NCBI RefSeq assembly: GCF_023169965.1
Contig: NZ_AP025592.1
Location: 682,001-746,000, forward strand
Length of the DNA: 64,000 nt
From: Anaeromyxobacter paludicola
GTDB lineage: Bacteria > Myxococcota > Myxococcia > Myxococcales > Anaeromyxobacteraceae
Direction of reading: 5' to 3'
Position numbers and translations under genes: made by a program. Positions 56,976 through 64,000 of the stretch are shown in pieces (within the stretch, counting starts at the first letter, position 1; each line of letters opens with the position of its first letter). The notes under the pieces were generated by a model. That model was not told where the DNA came from. It was given only the letters and a program-made list of their open reading frames with translations, and searched no databases.

Positions 56976-58852
56976 CACTCCCGGTACCCCTCGGCCTGGA
57001 GCCGGAACAGGCCGGCGTAGCGGCCGCCCTTCTCCATGAGCTCGCGGTGCGAGCCCAGCTCCTCGAGCCGGCCCTCGCGGAGCACCGCGATCCGGTCGGC
57101 GATGCGCACGGTGGAGAAGCGGTGCGAGATGACGATGGCGCTGCGGTCGGCGGCGAGCGCCCGGAACCGCTCGAAGAGCTCGTGCTCGGCCTCGGCGTCG
57201 ATGGACGCGGTGGGCTCGTCGAGGATGAGGACCTCCGCCTCCTCCCGCATGAAGGCGCGCGCCACCGCGAGCTTCTGCCACTGCCCGGCCGAGAGCTCGT
57301 GCCCCTTCTCGAACCAGCCGCCGAGGACCGTCTCCCAGCGGAGCGGCAGGGCGGCGATCACGCCGTCGGCGCCGCCCCGCCGCGCCGCGGCCTCGATGCG
57401 CGGGAGGTCGTCGAGGTGCGCCGGCTCGCCGAGGCCGATGTTCTCCGCGGCGGTGAACTGGTAGCGGACGAAGTCCTGGAAGACCGCGCCGACGCGGGCG
57501 CGCAGGTCGGCCGGGTCCATGTCCCGGAGATCCACGCCGCCGTAGCGGATGCTGCCCTCCGTCGGGTCGTAGAGCCGGAGCAGCAGCTTCACGAGCGTGC
57601 TCTTGCCCGCGCCGTTCTCGCCCACGAGCCCGAGCTTCTCGCCCGGCGCCAGGGTGAGCGACACGTCCCGCAGCGCCCACTCCTCCTGCCCGGGGTAGCG
57701 GAACGAGACCCGGTCGAGCTCGAGCGCGAGCGGCCGGCCGCGCGGGGGGGCGCGCGGGGGCAGGGCGCGGGCGGCCTCGCCGCCGGTGGGGATGCCGAGG
57801 TAGGCGAAGAGCTCCGACATGTAGAGCGCGTCCTCGTACATCGTGGTCACCGCGGAGAGGACGTTCTGGACCGCGGTCTGGCCCTGCCGGAAGACGGTCA
57901 GGTAGAGCGTCAGGTCGCCGAGGGTGATCTCGGCCCGGGCGGCGCGTGCCGCGACCAGGGCGTAGCAGCCGTAGAAGGCGGCGAGCGAGAGGAGCCCGAA
58001 GAGCACCCCCCAGCCCATGCGCCGCACCGCGAGCGCGCGGTCCTCCTCGTAGAACTTCCCGAAGAGCGCCCGGTAGCGGGAGAGGACGAGCGGGCCGAGC
58101 CCGAAGAGCTTCACCTCCTTCACGTGGCTGTCGCGGGTGAGGATCCACTCGAGGTAGTTGAGCCGCCGCCCCTCGGGCGCCCGCCAGGTGTTGACGCGGA
58201 AGGTCTCGGCGGCGAGCCGGGCCTCGGCCAGGAAGGCCGGGATCGAGGCGGCCACCAGCACCGCCACGCTCCAGGGGGAGAGGCGCACCAGCAGGGCCGA
58301 GAGGGCGGCCAGGGTCACGGTGTTCTGGATGACGGCGAAGGACTGGACCACCAGCGAGAGCGGCCGGGCGGAGGCCTCCCGCCGCGCGTTCTGCATCTTG
58401 TCGTAGACGAGCGAGTCCTCGAAGTGGCGCAGCTCGAGGGCGAGCGCCTTCTCGAGGATCCGCTCGTTGACGAGGTTCCCGAGCCGGGCCCGCAGCAGCT
58501 CGCGCTCCAGCGAGGAGAGCCGGGCGGCGGCCATGGCGGCCGCCATCAGGCCGAGCTCGAGGAGCACGAGCCCGACGACGCGCCCCTCGCCGGCGCCGGG
58601 CGCGCCGCGGGAGGCGGCCACCACCGCGTCCACGATGAGCTTGCCGACCCAGGCGATGCCGGCCGGGAGGACCGCCGCGAGCGCGGTGAGGCCGGCGAGC
58701 AGCAGCGCCCCGGCGCGGTCGGCCTGCCAGACGAGCCGGAAGGTGCCGGGCGCCTGGGCGAAGCCCGCCGCGGCCCCGGCGAGCCGATCGCGGAGCCGCT
58801 GCGGACGCTCGCCGCGAGGCGCGCGGAGGTGCCTGGAGGAGGCGCTCGTCAC
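56975..58852 (-). CDS. ABC transporter, fused permease and ATPase (exporter type)
   Basis: This 625-residue half-transporter has an N-terminal membrane domain (about 45-340) and a C-terminal ATPase with Walker A GENGAGKST, the signature LSAGQWQKLAVA and Walker B VLILDEPTASID followed by IVISHRFST. The N-terminal 35 residues are an Arg-rich soluble segment. The sequence differs clearly from the exporter at 3851-5659 (LSAGQW rather than LSAGER). The start is GTG 58852. It is coupled to the methyltransferase. The substrate is unknown; lipid or peptide export is typical. Confidence 0.9.
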   Translation of the reverse strand: MTSASSRHLRAPRGERPQRLRDRLAGAAAGFAQAPGTFRLVWQADRAGALLLAGLTALAAVLPAGIAWVGKLIVDAVVAASRGAPGAGEGRVVGLVLLELGLMAAAMAAARLSSLERELLRARLGNLVNERILEKALALELRHFEDSLVYDKMQNARREASARPLSLVVQSFAVIQNTVTLAALSALLVRLSPWSVAVLVAASIPAFLAEARLAAETFRVNTWRAPEGRRLNYLEWILTRDSHVKEVKLFGLGPLVLSRYRALFGKFYEEDRALAVRRMGWGVLFGLLSLAAFYGCYALVAARAARAEITLGDLTLYLTVFRQGQTAVQNVLSAVTTMYEDALYMSELFAYLGIPTGGEAARALPPRAPPRGRPLALELDRVSFRYPGQEEWALRDVSLTLAPGEKLGLVGENGAGKSTLVKLLLRLYDPTEGSIRYGGVDLRDMDPADLRARVGAVFQDFVRYQFTAAENIGLGEPAHLDDLPRIEAAARRGGADGVIAALPLRWETVLGGWFEKGHELSAGQWQKLAVARAFMREEAEVLILDEPTASIDAEAEHELFERFRALAADRSAIVISHRFSTVRIADRIAVLREGRLEELGSHRELMEKGGRYAGLFRLQAEGYRE

Positions 58853-58939
58853 GTCCGCCGCTCGATAACTCCGGCGCCTCGTGCCGGCAACGCGACCCCC
58901 GCTTTATTTCTGGTTGGCATCGTCGTATGAGAGGCGGCG

Positions 58940-60904
58940 ATGACGTTCCCCGAGCCGAAGAGCGACGCCACCGTCGCCACCAAGCCCGCGAAGTGGTCCA
59001 TCGATCACGCCGCCCAGTACTACAACGTCACCGGCTGGGGCGCCGGCTTCTTCTCGATCAACGAGAAGGGGCACATGGTCGTACACCCCATGGGCCCGGG
59101 CGGCCCCACCATCGACGTGATGGACGTGGTGGAGGACATCCAGGAGCGCCGGCTCGGCTTCCCCTGCGTGGTGCGCTTCCAGGACGTGCTCCGGGCGCGG
59201 GTGAAGAGCATCAACGAGACCTTCGGGCGGGCCATCGCCGAGCTGGGCTACGGCGGCCGCTACTACGGCGTCTTCCCGATCAAGGTGAACCAGATGCGGG
59301 AGGTGGTGGAGGAGGTGCTCGACGCGGGCGCGCCCTACCACTACGGCCTCGAGGCCGGCTCCAAGGGCGAGCTGCTCATCGTGCTCGCGATGAACACCGA
59401 CCCCGAGGCGATCACCGTCTGCAACGGCTACAAGGACGAGGAGTTCCTGCGCCTGGCGCTCCTCGGCCGCAAGCTCGGCCGCAAGATCGTGGTGGTGATC
59501 GAGAAGCTCTCCGAGCTGCCGCACCTGCTCCGGCTCTCCGACGAGATGCAGGTCGAGCCGATGATCGGCCTCCGGGTGAAGCTCACCACCAAGGGCACCG
59601 GCAAGTGGGAGGGCTCCTCCGGCGACTTCGCCAAGTTCGGGCTCACCGTGCCGGAGCTCATCGACGCGGTGCGCATCCTGAAGGAGAAGGGGCGGGAGTC
59701 CTGCGCCCGGCTGCTGCACTTCCACGTCGGCAGCCAGCTCACGGAGATCCGCGTGGTGAAGGACGCCGTGAACGAGGGCGCCCGCGTCTACGCCAAGCTG
59801 CGCAAGATGGGGCTGCCCATCGACTACTTCGACATGGGCGGCGGCCTCGGCGTGGACTACGTCGGCAGCCACTCGGCCGGCTTCTCCTCGTCGATGAACT
59901 ACACGCTCGAGGAGTACGTCTCGGACGTGGTCTACAACGTCCAGCGCATCTGCAAGGACGAGGAGGTTCCCGAGCCGAACATCGTCTCGGAGTCGGGCCG
60001 CGCCATCACCGCGCACCACGCCTGCGTGCTCATGAACGTCTTCGGGAGCATCGAGATCGGCTCGCCCGAGGAGATCGCGCTCGCCTCCCAGCCCCGCCCC
60101 GACGAGCCCGACGTGGTGCGGGAGATGCGGGAGATCGTGGACTCGCTCTCGCCGCGCAACAAGGCCGAGGCCTATCACGACGCCGCCGCCAAGAAGGAGG
60201 AGGCCCTGCAGATGTTCAAGCTGGGCATCCTCGGCCTCGAGGAGCGCGCGCTGGTCGAGACGCTCTTCTGGAAGCTCTGCCACGGCCTGGTGGCGCTGAA
60301 CCGCGGCAAGAAGCGGCTCCCGCGCGACACGCGCGACCTCGGCGACAAGATCGCCGACCAGTACATGGCGAACTTCTCGCTCTTCCAGAGCGCGCCCGAT
60401 CACTGGGCCTTCGATCAGCTCTTCCCGGTCGTCCCCCTGCACCGGCTCGGCGAGGCGCCCACGCGCGACTGCACCATCGTGGACATCACCTGCGACTCGG
60501 ACGGCAAGATCGAGCAGTTCATCGAGGGGGAGGGCGTGGACGAGACGCTCTCGCTCCACCCGCTCCGCAACGGCGAGCCGTACTTCATCGGCCTGTTCAT
60601 GACCGGCGCCTACCAGGACGTCATGGGCGACATGCACAACCTCTTCGGCCGGGTCAACGAGGTCCACGTGTTCGTGGACGACGAGGATCCGGAGGACTTC
60701 TACATCGAGGAGGTCATCCCGGGCGACACGGTGAAGGACGTGCTCGCGAGCGTGCAGTACGACACGCCCGACCTCGCCCGCCGCGTGAAGGGCGCGCTCG
60801 ACCAGCGGGTGAAGGAGGGGGTGCTCCGCCCGAAGGAGGGGGTGCAGCTCCAGGACTTCTACGAGTCGGTGATGCGGGGGTACACGTACCTGTCCGGTCT
60901 GTAG
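58940..60904 (+). CDS. speA: Biosynthetic arginine decarboxylase
   Basis: This 654-residue PLP enzyme converts arginine to agmatine, the first step to putrescine and spermidine. The N-terminus KWSIDHAAQYYNVTGWGAGF is typical of SpeA. The PLP lysine is K115 in VFPIKVNQMREVVEE, and FHVGSQLTEIRVVKDAVNEG and DMGGGLGVDYVGS follow. The C-terminal metal-region phrase includes GLFMTGAYQDVMGDMHNLFG. The length is standard. The ATG at 58940 follows GAGAGGCGGCG. The 87-base divergent gap with the ABC gene holds no clear promoter. Confidence 0.97.
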   Translation: MTFPEPKSDATVATKPAKWSIDHAAQYYNVTGWGAGFFSINEKGHMVVHPMGPGGPTIDVMDVVEDIQERRLGFPCVVRFQDVLRARVKSINETFGRAIAELGYGGRYYGVFPIKVNQMREVVEEVLDAGAPYHYGLEAGSKGELLIVLAMNTDPEAITVCNGYKDEEFLRLALLGRKLGRKIVVVIEKLSELPHLLRLSDEMQVEPMIGLRVKLTTKGTGKWEGSSGDFAKFGLTVPELIDAVRILKEKGRESCARLLHFHVGSQLTEIRVVKDAVNEGARVYAKLRKMGLPIDYFDMGGGLGVDYVGSHSAGFSSSMNYTLEEYVSDVVYNVQRICKDEEVPEPNIVSESGRAITAHHACVLMNVFGSIEIGSPEEIALASQPRPDEPDVVREMREIVDSLSPRNKAEAYHDAAAKKEEALQMFKLGILGLEERALVETLFWKLCHGLVALNRGKKRLPRDTRDLGDKIADQYMANFSLFQSAPDHWAFDQLFPVVPLHRLGEAPTRDCTIVDITCDSDGKIEQFIEGEGVDETLSLHPLRNGEPYFIGLFMTGAYQDVMGDMHNLFGRVNEVHVFVDDEDPEDFYIEEVIPGDTVKDVLASVQYDTPDLARRVKGALDQRVKEGVLRPKEGVQLQDFYESVMRGYTYLSGL

Positions 60905-60923
60905 GCGCGCCGGAGGGGCGCGC
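60905..60923. terminator. Stem-loop between the convergent ends of speA and the coat-U gene
   Basis: GCGCGCC (60905-60911) and GGCGCGC (60917-60923) form a 7-base stem with a five-base loop, directly after the speA stop. There is no U-tract, so it is only a possible terminator. Confidence 0.35.
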
Positions 60924-60946
60924 GACGGGCGGCCCGCCGCGCGCGG

Positions 60947-61396
60947 TCAGAAGTTGATGGTGACGATGAGGGTGTCGGCGTAGCTGCCGGCCGACACGTC
61001 CTGGAGCGGCGGGACGCAGGTGTAGAAGCTCAACGTCTGGTTGTGGTCGCCGACGCCGGGGATCGCCTGCGAGGGCTGGTCGCTCCAGACCGAGGTGCAG
61101 GCCGCGTCGGTGTAGACGTTGTAGAGCAGCCGGTCGGCGCTCCCCGCCCTGGTCATGTAGCGGGCCGAGGCGTTCCCGGAGCTCCCGGCGCTGAGCGTCA
61201 GGCTCGGGCTCGCGGGCGGGGCGCAGTCGTAGCTCAGGGTGGAGCGGAGCTGCTGGCGGGCGGCGCTGAAGGTGTCGTAGCGCGCGAACGACACGGCCGT
61301 GGCGCCATTCACCTTGCAGCTCGCGGCGCGCGCCGTCCCCGCCGTCGCGAAGGCGGCCGCGCAGGCGGCGGCGAGCAGGATTCTCTTCGGCGACAT
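60947..61396 (-). CDS. Spore-coat-U domain fimbrial subunit
   Basis: This 149-residue protein has a signal peptide of about 25 residues (LLAAACAAAFATAGTARA), then a coat-U fold: ASCKVNGATAVSFARYD, YDCAPPASPSLTLSAG, an ACTSVWSDQ loop and a TCVPP near the end. Four cysteines could make two disulphides. The protein ends SYADTLIVTINF, like chaperone-usher subunits. Such proteins are secreted by chaperone-usher systems and polymerise outside the cell. The gene faces away from its likely partners, the + strand coat-U, chaperone and usher genes. Confidence 0.85.
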   Translation of the reverse strand: MSPKRILLAAACAAAFATAGTARAASCKVNGATAVSFARYDTFSAARQQLRSTLSYDCAPPASPSLTLSAGSSGNASARYMTRAGSADRLLYNVYTDAACTSVWSDQPSQAIPGVGDHNQTLSFYTCVPPLQDVSAGSYADTLIVTINF

Positions 61397-61581
61397 GGCG
61401 CGCGGGGCGGCGGTCCCGGGCAACGAGATACGCCGGAACTCCCCGCCAGCGCAAGCTTTCGGCCGGCGCGGAGTGGGTGCGGGTGGCAGGGCCGGCGCGA
61501 AGGACCGACGCGTGCGCCGCCGGCTCCCGCGGCACCACATGAACGCGCGTCCGGAGCCATGGTCATGGCGCTGCCGTGTTT

Positions 61582-61609
61582 TTGACTTGGGGGTAGGGTC
61601 CGCTACGTT
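61582..61609 (+). promoter_or_regulatory. Possible promoter of the coat-U/chaperone/usher operon
   Basis: TTGACT (61582-61587) and TACGTT (61604-61609) with a 16-base spacer. The -10 is weak. It lies 40 bases upstream of the GTG start, after a run of five T (61579-61583). Confidence 0.35.
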
Positions 61610-61649
61610 GTCGCTCGTCAACTGGCCGCTCTCGGCCAAGGAGTCACCC

Positions 61650-62147
61650 GTGAAGATCCCTTCCAAGCTCGCCCTCGCCGCTCTCGCCGCCCTGGTCTCC
61701 GCCGGCAACGCCCGCGCCGCCGGCACCGCCACCGCCAACGTCGCCGTGAACGCGACCGTGATCACCAGCTGCAGCATCACCGGCGGCAGCGTCGCCTTCG
61801 GGAACTACGACCCGCTCGCCGCCGGGAACGTGGACAAGCAGGGCACCATCAGCGTGAACTGCAACAAGGGCACCGCCTTCAGCGTCACCCTCGACCAGGG
61901 CGCGAACGGGAGCGGCGCCGTTCGCAACATGAAGGGCGCCACCACGGGCAACACCGACCTGCTGCCGTACGAGCTCTACACCGACAACGCCCGCGGCACG
62001 GTCTGGAACGCGACCAACAAGATGACCGGGACCGCGGCCAACAAGAACACCGCCGTCCCCTTCACCGTGTACGGCCGCATCGCGGCCGGCCAGGACGTCC
62101 AGGCCGACACCTACGGCGACACCGTGGTCGCCACCGTCACGTTCTAG
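61650..62147 (+). CDS. Spore-coat-U domain fimbrial subunit
   Basis: This 165-residue protein has a signal peptide (KIPSKLALAALAALVSAGNA, then RA) and a coat-U fold: VITSCSITGGSVAFGNYDPL, ISVNCNKGTAFSVTLDQG, LPYELYTDNARGTVWN and the end DTYGDTVVATVTF. Two cysteines could form one disulphide. The start is GTG 61650 after CCAAGGAGTCACCC. It precedes a periplasmic chaperone and an usher, the normal order of chaperone-usher coat-U operons. It is the likely main subunit of an extracellular fibre or coat. Confidence 0.88.
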   Translation: MKIPSKLALAALAALVSAGNARAAGTATANVAVNATVITSCSITGGSVAFGNYDPLAAGNVDKQGTISVNCNKGTAFSVTLDQGANGSGAVRNMKGATTGNTDLLPYELYTDNARGTVWNATNKMTGTAANKNTAVPFTVYGRIAAGQDVQADTYGDTVVATVTF

Positions 62148-62154
62148 GGGCCCC

Positions 62155-62925
62155 TTGGTCCACCGCCGCACGCTGCGCCGTCTCCGGCCGCTGGCCCTCG
62201 CCGCGCTCGCCGTCCTCCTCCTGCCGGGAGGGCGCGTCCGCGCGGCGGGGCTGGTGGTGAACCCGATCCTGGTGCGGCTGACGGCCGACGAGCGGAACGC
62301 CGTGGTCTCGGTGACCAACGACGAGCCCGAGCCGGTCCGCTTCAAGGTCTCGGTGCTCGCCTGGCAGGAGTCGAGCAGCGGCGAGATGCAGCTCGCGCCG
62401 GCGGAGGACGTGGTCTGGTTCCCGCAGCTCTTCACCCTGGCGCCCAAGGAGAGCCGCAACCTCCGGGTCGGCACCACCCAGCCGCCCGGGGCGCGCGAGC
62501 GGAGCTACCGGCTGTTCGTGGAGCAGCTCCCGCCGGCGGAGAAGCCCGGCGGCCCGAGCGCGGTGCGGGTCCTGTCGCGCGTCGGGATCCCGGTCTTCGT
62601 CGAGCCCGCCCAGGCCGCGGCCCGGCCCGAGATCGACGGCGTCGAGGTCCGCGCCGGCCGGGCCAGCTTCGTCCTGCGCAACCGGGGGAACGCGCACTTC
62701 CGGCCCACGAGCCTGAAGCTCCAGGCGCGCGGCGCCGCGGGCGAGGTGCTGCACGTCCAGGACTTCAATGGCTGGTACGTGCTCGCCGACGGCGAGCGCC
62801 GCTACGACGCGGCCCTGCCCGCCGGCATCTGCGCGCAGGTCCGGAGCGTCCGGGTCGAGGCGGTGCTCGGCGACAAGCCGGTGAGCGCCGAGGCCGCGGC
62901 TCCCCATGGCGGCTGCGCTCCGTAG
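62155..62925 (+). CDS. Periplasmic fimbrial chaperone (PapD-like)
   Basis: This 256-residue protein has a signal peptide (LRPLALAALAVLLLPGGRVR, then AA) and the immunoglobulin-like chaperone domain: LVVNPILVRLTADERNAVVS, VWFPQLFTLAPKESRNLRVG and YRLFVEQLPP. The donor-strand and Lys/Arg anchor regions fit the family. The start TTG 62155 is the only good candidate after the coat-U stop (seven bases), though its ribosome binding site is weak. Its last 20 bases overlap the usher start. It should hold coat-U subunits until they reach the usher. Confidence 0.87.
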   Translation: MVHRRTLRRLRPLALAALAVLLLPGGRVRAAGLVVNPILVRLTADERNAVVSVTNDEPEPVRFKVSVLAWQESSSGEMQLAPAEDVVWFPQLFTLAPKESRNLRVGTTQPPGARERSYRLFVEQLPPAEKPGGPSAVRVLSRVGIPVFVEPAQAAARPEIDGVEVRAGRASFVLRNRGNAHFRPTSLKLQARGAAGEVLHVQDFNGWYVLADGERRYDAALPAGICAQVRSVRVEAVLGDKPVSAEAAAPHGGCAP

Positions 62926-64000
62926 CCACGTCGCCGCCCCGCTGGCGCTGACGCTCGCGCTGCTCGCCGTGCCCGCCGCGCCCGCGGCGGCCGAGGAGTG
63001 GGCCGCCGCGCCCCTGGAGCTCAAGGTCAACGAGGTCGCGCAGGAGGGCGTCGTCACGGTCCTCCTCGGCGCCGACGACGTGCTCCTGCCGCTCGACGTG
63101 GCCACGAGGCTGCACCTCGAGCGGCTCGGCCGGCGGCTCCTCGTCCGCGACGCCCCCTGGCTCTCGCTCCGCTCGATGGCGCCCGAGGTGCGCTACGAGC
63201 TCGACGAGCCCGGGCTCGCGCTCCGGCTGACGGTCGATCCCCGGCTGCTCGGGGCCGCGGTCATCGACTTCGCGCCCCTGCAGCGGCCGGCCGGGCTCGT
63301 GCTGGGCGAGGCCCGCAGCGCGTTCCTCAACTACTCCGTCCAGGGCCGCAGCAACGACCAGGTGGACGCGGCGCTCGAGGGCGGGGCGGGCGCGGGCGGC
63401 CTCCTCTTCACGAGCGGCGTGAGCCGGAACCCGACGGCCGGGTGGGTGCGCGGCCTCTCCGCCCTGACCCTCGACGCGCCGGCCGCGCTCCGGCGCGTGA
63501 CCGCCGGGGAGGCGGTCGCCTCCACCGGCCCCCTCGGCGGCAGCGCCGTCCTGGCCGGCCTCGGGATCTCCCGGGAGTTCTCGCTCGACCCGTACTTCGT
63601 CCGGGGGCCGCTGCCGAGGACGACCGGCCTCGCGACCACCCCGTCCACCGTGGACGTCTACGTGAACGGCGCCCTGGTGAAGCAGGTGCCGGTCGCGCCG
63701 GGCACGTTCGAGCTCGCCAACCTCCCGGTCACCACCGGCAACGGGAACATCCGGACCGTCGTGCGCGACGCCTTCGGGCGGGCCACCGAGCTCGACGCCC
63801 GCTACTACTACTCGTCGGGGCTCCTCGCGAAGGGGCTCGACGACTACGCCTACCAGGCCGGCCTGCTCCGCCAGAACTTCGGGCGGGAGAGCTTCGACTA
63901 CGGGGGGCTCGCCTTCGCGGCCCGCCACCGGTGGGGGCTCACGGAGCACCTCACGGCCGGGTACCGGCTGGAGGGCACGACCGATCGCGTGAGCGGCGGC
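62906..64000 (+). CDS. Outer-membrane fimbrial usher, 3' truncated by the window
   Basis: The open frame starts at ATG 62906, inside the end of the chaperone gene, and is still open at the window edge, so only the first 365 residues are seen. A signal peptide (APLALTLALLAVPAAPAAAE) is followed by the usher N-terminal domain and the start of the beta-barrel. TPSTVDVYVNGALVKQVPVA, GTFELANLPVTTGNGNIRTV and VVRDAFGRA are family landmarks. It should export and assemble the coat-U subunits. It is a window truncation, not a broken gene. Confidence 0.9.
   Translation, partial: MAAALRSHVAAPLALTLALLAVPAAPAAAEEWAAAPLELKVNEVAQEGVVTVLLGADDVLLPLDVATRLHLERLGRRLLVRDAPWLSLRSMAPEVRYELDEPGLALRLTVDPRLLGAAVIDFAPLQRPAGLVLGEARSAFLNYSVQGRSNDQVDAALEGGAGAGGLLFTSGVSRNPTAGWVRGLSALTLDAPAALRRVTAGEAVASTGPLGGSAVLAGLGISREFSLDPYFVRGPLPRTTGLATTPSTVDVYVNGALVKQVPVAPGTFELANLPVTTGNGNIRTVVRDAFGRATELDARYYYSSGLLAKGLDDYAYQAGLLRQNFGRESFDYGGLAFAARHRWGLTEHLTAGYRLEGTTDRVSGG

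Noticed and set aside
62906-64000. Usher as a broken or frameshifted gene
   Set aside because: The frame is open to the last base of the window. The gene is simply cut off by the window.

Overview
The window is a very GC-rich (my estimate, roughly 73-75%), densely coding bacterial chromosome segment. The merged str/S10/spc/alpha ribosomal cluster, the coding style and the accessory content suggest a Myxococcota (delta-proteobacterial) genome, most like Anaeromyxobacter. That assignment is an inference from gene content and composition, not from a database match. I see no CRISPR array, insertion sequence, rRNA or tRNA gene. No stretch longer than 300 bases lacks a gene. The largest gaps are 37784-38040 (rpmJ promoter and leader hairpin), 61397-61649 (divergent region between two coat-U genes), 21652-21867 (rpsL promoter and leader hairpin), 44558-44758 (a long stem-loop) and 51621-51789 (divergent region with a stem-loop).

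Region 1 (1-17.6 kb) is a surface-glycan locus. A partial tyrosine/dual-specificity phosphatase and a phosphoribosyltransferase-like/kinase-like fusion lead into two divergent transcription units that start near 12.1-12.2 kb. The leftward unit encodes two SDR sugar epimerases, a zinc-type dehydrogenase, a Gfo/Idh/MocA oxidoreductase, a GT4 and a CgeB-like glycosyltransferase, an ABC exporter, a methyltransferase and an apparently circularly permuted glycoside hydrolase. Most of these genes are joined by 1-13 base overlaps. The rightward unit encodes two CgeB-like transferases and UDP-glucose dehydrogenase. A nucleotidyltransferase and a fourth CgeB paralogue face it. Together these could supply sugar nucleotides, assemble and decorate a glycan, and export it. 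The product is unknown.

Region 2 (17.7-21.7 kb) holds a monofunctional peptidoglycan glycosyltransferase, an MFS transporter, an Fe/Mn superoxide dismutase and MutY.

Region 3 (21.7-41.6 kb) is the translation super-cluster: rpsL-rpsG-fusA-tuf, then rpsJ through rplO, secY-adk-map, rpmJ-rpsM-rpsK-rpsD-rpoA-rplQ, ending at a strong intrinsic terminator. rplC (L3) and infA (IF-1) are absent from their usual places. The rpsL and rpmJ promoters are each followed by a terminator-like leader hairpin. Many intergenic gaps hold GC-rich stem-loops, and several ribosomal proteins carry Ala/Lys/Pro-rich extensions.

Region 4 (41.6-47.9 kb) has a PAP2 phosphatase, the rpsP-khpA-rimM-trmD-rplS operon, a predicted membrane coiled-coil protein resembling an SMC/YhaN-type ATPase without its P-loop, yraN and rsmI.

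Region 5 (47.9-61 kb) has an NtrC-type regulator with a membrane histidine kinase, a Slt70-like lytic transglycosylase, an HNH nuclease, a RodZ-type HTH protein, a small conserved-looking protein, an RluA/RluD-type pseudouridine synthase, a methyltransferase coupled to an ABC exporter, and biosynthetic arginine decarboxylase. Region 6 (61-64 kb) is a chaperone-usher locus of the spore-coat-U type, whose usher runs off the end of the window.
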